Position numbers and translations under genes: made by a program. Positions 1 to 10,672 of a DNA stretch of 64,000 nucleotides are shown here, one piece after another (positions within the stretch are counted from its first letter, which is position 1; each line of letters starts with the position of its first letter). The notes under the pieces were generated by a model that was not told the origin of the DNA, did no database searches, and saw only the letters and a list, made by a program, of their open reading frames with translations. Source of the stretch: Steinernema hermaphroditum (lineage: Eukaryota; Nematoda; Chromadorea; Rhabditida; Steinernematidae); the NCBI GenBank assembly GCA_030435675.1, contig CM059623.1, positions 3,188,012 through 3,252,011 of the forward strand, read 5' to 3'.

Positions 1-1309
1 CGACAGCTTCATGGGAGGCATCTCGAAATCCATGAAGGAGAAGAAAATGCCATCCGCTTTTTTGCTCTTTGCGGACAGAAGCGATGACTCCCATTCGTTG
101 CTGAAGATGTACGAAGCAAAGCATCAAGTTCTTACGCAACACCTGAAAGCTCAAACAGTGTTGGACTGTCTAGAGCCGCGAAAGAAACTCACGGTTGAGA
201 ACATCTGCAATAAGATAAACTGCAAGAACTTCGGACTTAACTACGCCGTGCAACCTGGAGATCACGCGTATGATTGTTCACTTTTAAATGGAATTTTCTA
301 CAAGTGCTTTTAGGAAGAACTTGTACCTGGGCAAGGGAGATGTCATGGTCGTTGGTTATGATGTGTCGCATGCCGAGCCTCAGCCGCCTCACGAACGCCG
401 CCTCGGTATTGCTCCCTCCACTCCAAGTGTCGTAGGCTTCTCCTTCAACGGAGCTCAACACCCTGACGCGTTCATCGGCGACTACGAGTTCTGCGAACCG
501 CGTCAAGAACGAGTGGATATTTTGGAAGAACGCATCAAGTGGATGTTGAGCGTGTACGAGAAGAACAGAAAGTCATTGCCGGCTAGAATTGTGATTGTTC
601 GTGACGGTGTCAGCGAAGGACAACTGTCCATGGTCCTCAATCACGAGTTCGATGCGATTAAGAACGGAGCCGAGGCTTAGAAAGGCTACAAACCGAAATT
701 CCTGCTCGTAACTGCGACGAAGCGCCATCAGAAAAGATTCTTTGCTGAGACCCAGAACGGAGTTGACAATCCAATGCCTCTCACCGTTGTTGACGAAACT
801 GTTGTGCGTGCAGACCTGACAGAATTCTTCATGCAAGCACACAAAGCCATCAAGGTAACCTGTCTCTTCTTGCCAGTTGTGATGATTCAGTTTTACAGGG
901 CACCGCCAAAATGCCATGCTACACTGTCCTGTACAACGAACTGCAGATGAATATGGATGAGATTCAGTCCTTCCTTATGAGTCTCTGCTTCGAACACCAG
1001 ATCGTGAACTCCCCCATTTCAATTCCTGAGCCCGTGTACCAAGCAGACGAGTGGGCCAAGCGCGGCCATGACAATGTGTTGGCTTTCTTCAGATCGATGG
1101 AATCGCTGAAAAATCCAGATGGCACACCTCTGCTGTAAGACTTTGTTAACTCTGGCTTTTCGTGAAAATTCTGTTTCAGCAAGAAGTTCATGATTCAAGT
1201 TGAAGGTGCAGGTGATTGCGAGCCTGCCATGCAGTATGATTGGCGCCGCATTTCGAAGATGATGGGATACCGCGGGAAGAACCTCGAGTCGACCCGTGCA
1301 AACGCTTAG
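1..1309 (+). pseudogene. WAGO-clade Argonaute, 3' half, with in-frame stop
   Basis: C-terminal part (MID end plus PIWI domain) of an Argonaute; the 5' part lies outside the window. Exons by eye: <1-267, 314-854, 899-1134, 1180-1309, with 44-46 bp GT-AG introns. They match, at the same splice positions, the last four exons of the intact paralog at 34156-38626. PIWI motifs are present: [15 protein letters not shown] and AKRGH, so the catalytic D-D-H residues are kept. The oddity is a TAG at 678-680, where the paralog reads ESFKKGYK and this copy reads EA-stop-KGYK. The copy is one codon shorter there, so a 3-nt deletion inside TTC-AAG would create the stop. The reading frame is open on both sides. 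It is either a young pseudogene or a polymorphic or mis-called allele. The Argonaute identity is secure; the inactivation rests on one codon. Confidence 0.85.
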
Positions 1310-1627
1310 ATGTTGAAGCCTTACCAAACCTTGTAACGTATATTATATTTGTGTGTTTTATGTGAGCGCGTAAATTATATTTGTGAAGAGGGTGTTTCTG
1401 TTGCGGGAGGTTTCCTTTCGGAGACCTGGTTAGGGCGAGCTGTTGTGTCATGGGGTCCAAGGGCTTATTTCTGCTTACAAATCCTGCTTACAGTGTCGTA
1501 TGTTGTTTGTAGACATCTTTCCATCGTGGTAGTTATTTGTGTTCCTCTGTCTGGCTGCCCTTTTATCGTCTGACTTTGTAGGGGATGCGTCATTTGGGTC
1601 CCATTTCGATTGAAGTCACCCTCCAGA
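1310..1627. other. Intergenic, nothing recognised
   Basis: Between the Argonaute fragment and the ET-module gene. A 74-codon open frame here has no recognisable features. It probably holds the 3' UTR of one gene and the promoter of the next. Confidence 0.5.
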
Positions 1628-4595
1628 ATGGTCGGTCGCGGCTCTCTCTATGCGCTACAGATCGTACTGTTCCTGCTAACAGGTACGCTGACTTTTGACG
1701 CTCTGTCTAATTTCCGCATTTCAGCAAATGCTCAGATGAACTCAGCCTCGTTCCAAGAGAACTCTGTGCAACATGACATCGGCGACTTCAATCTGCTCGG
1801 CTCTCTAGCGGTAATGGACAAAGGTCGGTCTTTTACGTACAACAGATAGGTTAGGTTATCGTTTTCAGCAGATACCACGTCGCGTCCGTATGAGAATTGC
1901 AGTTCAGGGTTCGTCGAACACATAGATTTATGCTTGTACATGATGGATGTCCACACTCTGCAATTTATGGACAATAGTCGATGCAAAGGAAGTTACCGGG
2001 ACTACTACAGGACGCTCGTCTACAGGTCGCCTCATGGAGAATCATCTGGCAGTGGTGTCTGGATTGTGCCGCGAAATGAGAACACGTCACATGCGCATGA
2101 CGTTTTCTACATAGCATATGTTTGTCGTTATTGTAGAGCTTGTCCGATTATGGATTTGCACATTGTAAGCTTGCCGGCTTATGTTTTTATACAGATTCAC
2201 TTTTAGGAAAGTGAGATGCTCAAAGTCTACATGCTAACAAGATTCATCAACTGCGCTCCCGTTGATCTCAGTAAAGACCAGTTCAGTTGCTACACAGGCG
2301 TTGTCAATGAGACCGACGACACGTACATGAGGCAAATGAAACAGGCCAACTGCAAAACCATTGATGGTACTTATGTAAGATTGCGTTTATGTCACTCACG
2401 CAAAACATTCCCTGCTTTTCAGGCGCCGATCGAACCCGGTTTGGACGCTTGCGCTTTCCATTTCGACGCTAACAGGGAAATGGTCATTGATCGACCTTCT
2501 GTCAAGCTTTATAGAAGAAGAACACAGGGGGAACACATCTATCCTCGTCAGTTTTGCAAATTCGGTTTTCATCAGGGCGGATCCAGCGTGGTGAGATTAA
2601 GTTTCAAAATGCTCATGACCGGAGATGTTTCAGGGCGACGAGTTTGGTATTGGTGATGGGAAATGCCTCAAACGAGTCAGTTTCCATGCTTACGACGTCA
2701 CGTGCTGCTTTTATGGTACTGATTTGAAAATTAATGAACAACTGGCTAAGGCTTTGGGTGTTGGAAGTTCGTCTAAAAAACAATTATGCGCAGTTTTCAA
2801 CAAACATTGGGTCACCGTGAATGCTAGCGGTGGATCTGTCTCCAACCATCGAGTCTTTGAGGAACACGTGAATTGGATGGTTGATCACAAAAAAGTGAGC
2901 TTCTTAAATAGCGACTTTAGTGAGGTAGGCCGCATCATTAAGTGGTATGAATGCTAGGCTGCACAACTTTAGGTCTGTACAACTTCCGTCGATTATACGT
3001 TTTCTGGGAGTGTCACGTCAATTTCCCAGACGGCAACAGCGAGCAAAGCCGATTGCGCTGCTAGCGATCAAATGGAATGTCGTACAATCTACAACAAAAC
3101 TCAGTCATACGTCTGCCCGTTCAAGGGCGAACAAGAATTTAGAAAACTCAAGGATAAGATGTCCGCAGAATGTTGTTGCAGAGGAGAATTTTGTAATCAT
3201 ATGGTGAAGGCAAAGGTAAGGATCCGTTTCCACTGGTTACGATAATTCAGTGATCTGTTAGGACTTCTTCGGTATGAACTTCGATACGGACGTACCAAAT
3301 GTGCAACCTCACTGCACTCGGCCAGCTGTGGAGCATCCGTTTTCTCAAATTGTACACGCATGGCAGCATTCCTCAGAGGCATTTAATATGGCGGATGTGC
3401 ACCAATATCCAGCTACACCAAGTGTGTGCATTCGTACGTTGGATTTAACGACTAGAACCGAGATTGCCGCTATTGATGGTGAGTCGTTTGTTGTTATGCG
3501 TTGTGTGAAGTGAAGAAAATTTTCTTTTCAGGTGGAAATGTTTTCTGGACTCATGACAAATATGTGCGATACAGCGTGTTGGATGGGTATTTGTGCACAT
3601 TGGCCGATATACGCTTCACAGTCGACATTTACGACTTCATCAGCATATGTCACTATAATGACAAGAACCATTACATGAAATACTATGTGCACGCAGTCCC
3701 TTGGACTGTCTTGATGTGTTCTTGCATCGGTAAAGGAAATCGATGCGATGATAAGATGAATCTTCTTCAGTTGTATAATGCATACGACGTAAGTCGACGA
3801 GCTTCGGCCTTAAGCAGTCACAGTCTCTGTTTCAGAACTATATATCATGCTACGAATATAAAGAGAATGATACTACCGTGAGGGTTTCGGAAAGGCAAAA
3901 TAAGACGAATCGCATATCACTCAGGTGCTACTTGAAGCTTCGTGAAAGCGTTGACGACGGTGTGTTTGTATTTAGGTAATCAAACTGTATCGATTCATCT
4001 AGGTTTGATGATCGAAGCTGGACCGTATGTCTATAACCGGGCCTTGGCACTCGCGCAAGATTTCGACGCGAACTGTACCGGTTCTGACACACGCTGCTAT
4101 TACAATCCAAGATTGAATTCTTCGATGTGTTGCTGCCTTGATCACCTTTGCAATGGTCCAAACCTTTGGGGGCAACTGGTGAAATATCACACCACTAAGA
4201 CCCTTCTTGAATATGAACCGGAGGAGATTGTAAGTTAACAACTACCAAGATATCTCTGCATCCACCTCGTTTAGAAATGCATAGACGATGCCGACCTCGC
4301 GGATGTATGTGATCCCGACGACAGATTGTTCCCAGCAATCGGCTGCTACATGCAGCGATCGATTCACAGGCTAGGCTTCGATAACAAAGGTTGTCTCTAC
4401 CGGGGAAGTTCGCTATCCGATGAATCTAACATGTGCGAGCACGAACTGTTGACTAATCCGGGGAAAGTGCGCTTCTGCGTTTGGGACGCAAGGGACGAGA
4501 ACGTTTTCTGTTGTTGTCGTTACCAAGAAGATTGCGAAGATCTCAGGAAAACATACGAATTCATGGATCTGAAGTTCAAAGCATCGGATGATTAA
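1628..4595 (+). CDS. Secreted protein of tandem ET-like cysteine modules
   Basis: Twelve exons that keep phase throughout: 1628-1682, 1725-1823, 1869-2164, 2207-2374, 2423-2590, 2634-2924 (or 2894), 2973-3215, 3262-3478, 3532-3788, 3836-3941, 3976-4229, 4275-4595; about 824 aa. The first ATG (1628) opens a hydrophobic signal peptide ending near LLTANAQ. The mature protein has several cysteine modules ending in a CCC-x(4-5)-C-like cluster: CCCRGEFCN, CSCIGKGNRC, CCCLDHLCN, CCCRYQEDC. That pattern resembles the nematode ET module, a family of unknown function with 8-10 cysteines. No membrane anchor is seen at the C-terminus, so secretion is inferred. The donor of exon 6 is ambiguous (2895 or 2925, both in phase), and the 34-bp intron at 3942-3975 is unusually short. 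Confidence 0.75.
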
Positions 4596-5161
4596 TTGGA
4601 CTGTCGTGATGGATCGAATAAGAGCCGTCGTTGTTGTATAAAGTATTTGTTTGACAAATCGAATCATTTCATGCATTATGAAGGTGTTGATCTTCCATTT
4701 TTGGCCCCATTCCGACGACGGCAGCATCATCTCACCCGATTCGAAGATGCAGAAGTCGTAGTAGGCAACGTAGAGGAGGATACATAGGAGCATAAACTCC
4801 AAACTCCTTCATCGCTGACCTCTGCTTCGCCTTTTATTACACCACTCACGAGTGCTGTTTGCACGACTCGATAACGCCGCGAGCCCATTAAGGATGCCTG
4901 CGATCGATCTTTTATCAAACAGTGGTCGCTCGTGAACGGTGTCGTGTTGAAATGTTCCTCTTTTGTAGGTGTTCGCCATAAACCAATAATCGAATATTTC
5001 AATAGGTTTCCCATGTCATTGTATTTTACTGCATCTCTCGATCTGTGATTGGCGATCTCTGACCACAGCCATTACCGTCCCTTTTCGATCGATCTTGCGC
5101 TATCGAAGCGCTCGTGAAGTAGCAGCGTCACCACCTTCACCACCCCTTCCAGATCTTCCAA
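4596..5161. other. Intergenic, nothing recognised
   Basis: Downstream of the ET-module gene and upstream of the RidA gene. Open frames on both strands are short and lack splice or domain support. The RidA promoter must lie in the right part. Confidence 0.5.
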
Positions 5162-5609
5162 ATGCTGTCCGACCGCGAAGCCATCTTTTCCGCCGAAACC
5201 CCCGATCTCGGCCTCCCCTTCAGCCAGGCCATGAAGGTCGGAAACTTCGTCTTCGTCAGCGGCGCCGTCGGCAACTGCCCGAAGACGGGAAAACTCGTCG
5301 ACGGCGGCGTCGAGGCCGAAGCCCACCAGGCGCTGAAGAACATGGGAGGAGTGCTCAAGGCCGCCGGGCTTGGATATGAACACGGTGCGTTCTGCCATAA
5401 GCGTCTATTCGTAATAACTCGTTCCAGTTGTCGACTGCACCGTTCTCCTCGCCGATATCGCCGACTTCGCCAAGGTGAACGCCGTCTACGCGCAGTACTT
5501 CAAAAAGCCCTACCCCGCCCGCGCCTGTTTTGCCGTCGCCGCTCTTCCCCTCGGAGCGCGTTTTGAAATTAAGGCCGTAGCCTCTTCCGTTTCCGATGCT
5601 AAACTTTAA
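5162..5609 (+). CDS. RidA/YjgF/UK114 family 2-iminobutanoate deaminase
   Basis: Two exons (5162-5384, 5428-5609) with a 43-bp intron give about 134 aa, the usual RidA length. The family hydrolyses reactive enamine/imine intermediates released by pyridoxal-phosphate enzymes; it forms trimers in cytosol or mitochondria. Visible signatures are [11 protein letters not shown] near the N-terminus, a central [17 protein letters not shown] segment, and the C-terminal [20 protein letters not shown] block, which carries the Arg that binds the substrate carboxylate and the conserved Glu. The first ATG starts the alignment region, so this start is likely. An AATAAA lies about 28 bp after the stop. The exon is noticeably GC-rich (C-ending codons), suggesting good expression. 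Family identity is confident; the exact substrate is inferred. Confidence 0.93.
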
Positions 5610-5730
5610 ATAGACGACCAGTATTGTTTAAACTGTAATAAAGTCATGTAATTATGGGTATAGATAACGCAGGCTATACCTTTGAGGTAGCACACATGGA
5701 AACAGTGACATTCAGGATCATTCAGAATCC

Positions 5731-6149
5731 AACAAAACGAGAGCAAGTCTGAAGGTGTAAGCACGGCTCCGGTGGGCGACCGACTCGCGTGCGCTATCCG
5801 ACCACTGTCACTGCGCGGGGACTTTTGCCTGCTGCCTCTCGGCCCTGAGCCGTCCATCCCTCATTATGCGACCAGCGCCACCGGGACTCCTCCCGACGAC
5901 CCTTGTCGACGCAGCGCTTGGCCTGGACGCTCGGTCTCCGCCGGCCGACGCCAACGGAGAACTCCGCGCCGCACTCCATTCCTGCGCTCTGCCATCGAGA
6001 AGCCGATTCACAGGCGCCCGCCACGACGCCCGGCGGACGCTTGTCGTCCCAGGTCGCATTTGTTGTGCGATGGGAGGGAGAGCGGTGGGTCAGACAGAGA
6101 GACAGTGACGTTTAGTCTGCAGTAGAAGTTGGGGAAGGGAAGCGAACAT
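5731..6149 (+). repeat. GC-rich tRNA-Val-linked repeat unit, copy 1
   Basis: About 390 bp of GC-rich sequence from AAAACGAGAGC to CTGCAGTAG, nearly identical to copies at 45744-46162, 50108-50543 and 54034-54491 (all inverted relative to this one). A 25-30 bp spacer then leads into a complete tRNA-Val gene. The flank before it (5692-5730) also matches the far flank of copy 2. Several 70-120-codon open frames exist on both strands in every copy, which is what near-identity of a GC-rich sequence produces and is not evidence of coding. No transposase or terminal repeat is seen. Confidence 0.8.
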
Positions 6150-6221
6150 GGTCCTGTGGTGTAGTGGTTATCACGTCTGCTTCACACGCAGAAGGTCGCC
6201 GGTTCGAACCCGGCCAGGACC
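6150..6221 (+). tRNA. tRNA-Val (anticodon CAC)
   Basis: 72 nt. The acceptor stem GGTCCTG pairs fully with CAGGACC. The anticodon stem TCTGC/GCAGA holds the loop TTCACAC (anticodon CAC), and the T arm is CCGGTTCGAACCCGG. The A box (TGGTGTAGTGG) and B box are intact, and a T7 run (TTTTTTT) follows as a pol III terminator. It sits directly after the GC-rich repeat unit. Confidence 0.95.
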
Positions 6222-6593
6222 TGTGTTCTTTTTTTATCATTTTGCTTTCAGTATGATCAGAGTTAAGTATGATGCCGGGTCCGGTTGACTTCGCAATCGG
6301 AGCCGGAGCCGGATAGTTAGTAAGACAGTTTTATAAGAGCGTCTCATCCACGAGCCGCCGATCAGAAAAGATGTCTTTGCATCTCATGGCCACTTTTCTG
6401 TGCTTACGATTATCGGTGAAATAAGTGGAGCAGCGGAATTAAAAAAAAAGTGGCACATTAAGATCAACTCGACTTCAACTCGACGACAATAGGCAAAAAC
6501 GACCGCTCACTCAGCTCAGTCCGCTCAGACAGCCTCAGAGATGGGTCCCAGTCAACAAAGGACATCATCTCGGTATACCCTTTGTGTCGTGGC
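6222..6593. other. Intergenic, nothing recognised
   Basis: After the tRNA terminator. It contains an A-run near 6440 and no coding, RNA or repeat structure I could recognise. Confidence 0.5.
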
Positions 6594-7163
6594 GGTACAT
6601 GACAACTCGCCGTGGCCAGCTCGCCGTAGGTACAACTCGCCGCGGGGGATGAAAGAATACAGCCTTGTGTCCTTAGCCAAGCCAGGGTCCGCTGGAGCCA
6701 TCACGACAACAGGGCTCGCCCTTCGGGCTCGCTTTAAATCAATAGGCATAGTCCTAAGCCGGAGCCTAAGCCAAGCCTGGATGATAGGCCGCACACAAAA
6801 TGAATACTGGGCTCGCTTCGCTCGCCCGTAACCTTAAATATCTAGGCATAGTCCTAAGCCGGAGCCTAAGCCAAGCCTGGATGATAGGCTCGTTCCAAAA
6901 AATGAATACAGGGCTCGCCTGCAGCTCGCCCACAACCTTAAACATCTAGGCATAGTCTTAAGCTGGAGCCTAAGCCAAGCCTGGATGTTAGGCCGCACAC
7001 AAAATGAATACTGGGCTCGCTTCGCTCGCCCGCAACCTTAAATATCTAGACATAAGCCTAGCTCTGGGACTTGCATTGTCGGCAAACCCTTTGTAGCCTC
7101 TAATTCTGTCATCCCCGCGGCGAGTTGTCTCGCGGCGGGTTGTCCTGCTCCATGTGCCGTGGT
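6594..7163. mobile_element. Foldback element with AAC(T)CGCCG termini
   Basis: The ends are inverted repeats: CAACTCGCCGCGGGGGATGA at 6633-6652 faces its reverse complement at 7109-7127 with one base gap. Weaker pairing (CATG..ACAACTCGCC against GGCGGGTTGTCC..CATG) extends outward to about 6594 and 7163. The interior is a ~102-bp tandem repeat. There is no transposase. The same terminal motif recurs at 16310-17187 and 19370-19400, so this is a dispersed family. Confidence 0.6.
6712..7070. repeat. ~102-bp tandem repeat, about 3.5 units
   Basis: Each unit starts with the palindrome GGGCTCGCTTCGCTCGCCC or a variant, then CTTAAATATCTAGGCATAG, CCTAAGCCGGAGCCTAAGCC and AAGCCTGGATGATAGGC. Units begin near 6712, 6809, 6911 and 7013. 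Related, more diverged units lie at 16640-16990 in both orientations. Confidence 0.75.
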
Positions 7164-7813
7164 CCCTTGGAACGTGTAAATGAGCTAGTAATCGCAATCG
7201 CCGTAACCATTGGTCGGCTTTGTGGTCCAGAGATCGGGATGCTAATTAATTGCCTTAGGCCAGATCTGCAAATGCAAATATTGACAGCACACCGTAAACG
7301 CGTGCATAATTCTGCCATAATTGAAGTGCGGAGATTATGGAAAAGTAATTGGATTCGCTTTAAATTATGTTCGATGGACTCACTTACAAGGAAAGTGCTC
7401 ACTTACACGGTCAAAACTGCCGACCAGGATGAGTCGGCCTCGGTAACTGTATAAAGCTGTGTGTAAGACTGTTAGCTAATTATATCATTTCGAAAGATGT
7501 ATAGGTGACGCAGTCCGAAATGTGTCTGCCACAATATAGCGTTCGTCGACCGTAAGAAAGGATTCGAACGATGGGATCTATGGGAAGACTCTAGCGACTG
7601 CGCCATATACATACATTTAAAAGAGGAGGATTCTCATCGTCTGGGGGCTGGTGGCGCGTACCTTGGTGTTCTTGAGTGGGCGACGCGGGTGGAGGCATGA
7701 TAGCGGACTTATCAGTCAAACGTTGCAACTACGGCTACCTGGTGTTCCACGGCTAGGGAGCCAGAGCCACCACTCAGTCAACAGTGACGGCCGAGAACGA
7801 CCGCTCACTCAAC
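7164..7813. other. Intergenic with a tRNA-like remnant
   Basis: No gene recognised. On the minus strand at 7553-7609 an A-box-like TGGCGCAGTCGCTAG is followed about 30 bp later by a B-box-like GTTCGAATCC. The pair looks like a decayed tRNA or tRNA-derived SINE, but I could not fold a convincing acceptor stem. Confidence 0.35.
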
Positions 7814-7972
7814 TCATTTCTGAGAGAAAGATTGGACGATCGGGCCGATAGTCATCTCGTACAGAAAGACCCCTCCAAATATAACGGCGCAAATGAAAGT
7901 AGCAAAGTCTCTGTTCCATTCTTTCACTTTTGTAATTTGTGTTGATTTGTGAAAGAAACAAAGCCACGACAT
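7814..7972 (-). CDS. Possible small single-pass membrane protein
   Basis: 52 codons starting MSWLCFFHK. After a short basic stretch (KVKEWNRD) comes one hydrophobic segment, FATFICAVIFGGVFLYEM, then a polar end. The layout resembles very small single-helix subunits of mitochondrial complexes, but I do not recognise the family. The frame continues open upstream to 8128, so the true start is uncertain. Random ORFs of this length are common; the membrane segment is the only support. Confidence 0.3.
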   Translation of the reverse strand: MSWLCFFHKSTQITKVKEWNRDFATFICAVIFGGVFLYEMTIGPIVQSFSQK

Positions 7973-8765
7973 GTCAAACCCTTTGGGATACCATAATAAG
8001 GACCAACTGTCTATAATATTTTGCCCGTCTTTCTTTTGTTGAATTGAAAAACTGGGCTCAAGGAAGAGAGATTCCTGATGAAGGATGATAAACAATCGTT
8101 GTGTCAATGCCTCTTTTCGTCTCAACATAAAGGTCGTTCCGAGGTCGTCCTAGAGGGTGGATCATCGCCTCAAGACCGAGTTTGTTCCCGATAATGTCGT
8201 GGAGGGACACCTTCGTCTCATCCTGAAGCCGTTGGGTTAAGGTCAACCGTCGTTCGAAGGTCGTTTCTGACCTTTCCATTGTTCTTTTTTAGTGAACGTC
8301 TATCTCCAGAACTCCCAGAGAGGAATGCATCTCAACATATCAGACATCGTTCCTTGCCTTATACAGATTGTTTAAATCCCTTATCGCTCAAAAATTTCAC
8401 AATTTTGAATCCCTCCCGAGTCGGGAGTCCCGACATTAGTGATCCCTTGAGATACGGTAGGGAGCGGATCATTTGTCTTTGCTTCGCTTAGGATAAACAC
8501 ACCTAATCCCCGAGGAACACCTTCTTCCATTAGCGACATTTCCTTCGCCGTTTCCGTCGATGTCTCCCCGTTGCCTAATCCCTTCTTCGCCTCGCCCCGC
8601 TCAAACCAGACGTCGTCGACACGAAAGCCGGTGGCCGTGGGACGAAAACGCACCACGAAAACAATCGATTTGACCCTGCTGCGCTGACTGGGTCGCGGCC
8701 GAGGTCGTTCGGCGCCGGCGTCCGCCTTCGTCCGCCGCCCGCTTTCGACCCAACAGCCGACCTCA
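7973..8765. other. Intergenic, upstream of nuclear receptor gene
   Basis: No supported gene. The last 200 bp are GC-rich (TCGTCGAC, GGCCGAGG) and probably contain the promoter and 5' UTR of the following gene. Confidence 0.4.
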
Positions 8766-10316
8766 ATGCGTATCGACGCGATGCCGGCGTCGCCCCTCGC
8801 CTCCTCGTCGTCTTCGGCGTCGACGCTTCCCGACTGCGCCGTCTGTGGCTATCGATCCACCGGCATGCACTACGGAGCGATCACGTGCGAAGGCTGCAAG
8901 GTGGGTGGTCCTCTCATCCGCTTACAATCGGGAGCTCTTTCAGCAATTCTTCAAAAGATGGATGCTGAAACCGAAAAATTTGGTTTGCCGCCAGGGGACC
9001 AATGAGTGTGAGATCAACGTGGCCACGAGGAATGGCTGTCAGCACTGTCGTCTTCAGAAGTGTTTTTCGTAAGTCACCGACGACTAGTTTCTCAATTTGT
9101 TGCACAACTGGCTGCCTTGTTTGTGTTGACAACCGGCTTAGGTGGGACGGCGGTGGGAAATATCACATGTTCGGTCAAACGCCGAAAGGGGGGTCTTTAA
9201 AAGGGGCAGACAAAGGCACAAAACCCAAAGTTCTACAGAATTTGAGCCGGAATGTGATCTGCTGGGTTGCATTGGGGTGGGTCATCGAACCAAACCGAAC
9301 ATGTTCGGTTTGACGGTTCGAAATCCGACCCTAGTTAGGATTGAACCCTTTCAGCTCAATGCTTACAGAGTCCAGTCGTCTAATAGAGGTGCGGCTATGT
9401 TTACGTTGACTGTATCAATTGCCTGTGGGAGACAAACAGTAAAAATAAACAAACCGGTCCCCTCAGAAATTGTTTTCAAAACAAGTGGAAATGGATTGGA
9501 GAGGTATTGTATCTTCGCTTCGGGAGTCAAATCGAGTTTGCTACGCGTATGAACAGGATGACTGTCAAATTCTACCATGGCTATTTCAATCACTCTTTTG
9601 TGTCTTATGAATTATTCGTTCTCTTTCTTTAGTATACGCTGTTCCTTTTTTTAGTTTTTTTTTGTTACTATAGAACTCCGCCTTGTACTGAAACAGTCGA
9701 GATCTCAATTCAATGGACGTCTTTAGAGGGGAAGGCCACCTTATTCAGAGGCCACAGAACGCGGTCAAAGCCTTAGACAGTTCAGATCTCAGGGAGACGG
9801 CTCTTGATGATGGTTGATATTCAGGGAAGGAATGGTCGCCACACGTCAAGCGCCTCCCCCAGAAGCCTCTCCATCTCCCCCCTTACAAAGCTACGAATCA
9901 CGGGTGATTACCCTCGAAGATCTGCTCGTCGAACCAAAGCTCGAAGAAGAAGAATACGACGAAACGCCCCAGATTGATCTCAGCGTAAGGCCTACTTAAA
10001 ATACACGAATTACGTCCGTGTTTAGCCATTCGAAGAGGAGGTGGAACGCGCCAAAACTGACCTGACCTCGTCCACAATCGGCTTGCAGAAGTTCGAACGA
10101 TTGTGGCAGAAAGAAACGGAAGAGTACTTGGCCAAGAAGACCGAATTTGAGGAGTTCGAAGCGAGGTACATGGAGAGACGAGATGTCTACTTGGAGGCGC
10201 TCGGAAACCGGAAGAGAAAACTGCAGAAGGCGAAATCCACTTTTGACTTCAAGATGCAGAAGCTGAACGATGCTCGCAAAAATGTGAATAATGTATTAAA
10301 TAAACGCTATTTTTAA
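8766..10316 (+). CDS. Nuclear-receptor DNA-binding domain with coiled-coil tail
   Basis: Exons 8766-8900, 8944-9068, 9825-9984, 10026-10316 stay in phase and give about 236 aa. Residues 24-85 form a nuclear hormone receptor DNA-binding domain. The first zinc finger is C24-x2-C27-x13-C41-x2-C44 with P-box CEGCKQFFKR. The second is C60-x6-C67-x9-C77-x2-C80, followed by CRLQKCFSEGM spliced across the 756-bp intron. After an acidic, proline-rich linker (LLVEPKLEEEEYDE) the rest is a Lys/Glu-rich helix ending NNVLNKRYF. This looks like a coiled coil, not a ligand-binding domain. Full receptors are usually over 350 aa. The protein should bind DNA in the nucleus; loss of the ligand domain means ligand control is unlikely. 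A further unseen exon or a truncated paralog are alternatives. Confidence 0.8.
9069..9824. other. Long intron of the nuclear receptor gene
   Basis: 756-bp intron, far longer than its neighbours (41-43 bp). Open frames inside lack support. It may contain an inserted repeat, but I saw no second copy in the window. Confidence 0.5.
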
Positions 10317-10372
10317 GAAATAAAATAAACTATATCGGTCCGGGTGTTGAGAGGCAGGCTTTCCCTCAATCC

Positions 10373-10598
10373 TTAGCCTTCCCTAACATCCTTGATAACT
10401 CCATATTTGATGTTAGAAGGGTCCATCTTATCGAGGAGGGTCTTGAATGTCTTTTCACAACGGTTGATCTCTGCTTTCAAGGAAGAAATGGTCGCCGTTA
10501 AAAACGTTACCGAGCTTGCCGATTGCGATAAGAGTCAGAGCCAACTTCGCATTAGTTATTCTGGTTCTAGCTACAGGTCTCAATTTACGGATTCGAGC
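10373..10598 (-). CDS. 3' end of an unrecognised minus-strand gene
   Basis: Two exons that join in phase across a 37-bp GT-AG intron: 10511-10598, then 10373-10473, preceded by a good acceptor (CCCTTTTCAG). The encoded end reads ARIRKLRPVARTRITNAK, then LIAIGKLAEINRCEKTFKTL, and stops after GVIKDVREG. It is helical and charged; the family is unknown. Its 5' part should lie to the right, but a Tc3-like palindrome begins only 75 bp away, so the gene may be interrupted there or continue across it in an intron. Confidence 0.4.
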
Positions 10599-10672
10599 CT
10601 GAAAAGGGAACATTTCGAAGTGAGTAGCTCTTGAAGTTGACGGCTGCCAAATCCCATTCGTATGAGGCATAC

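Noticed and set aside
237..917. Minus-strand frames across the first Argonaute
   Set aside because: Antisense shadows of a well-supported coding region.
5772..6125. Open frames of 70-120 codons on both strands in the GC-rich tRNA-Val-linked unit, present in all copies
   Set aside because: They overlap in several frames on both strands and persist because the copies are nearly identical and stop-poor. There is no initiation, splice or domain support.
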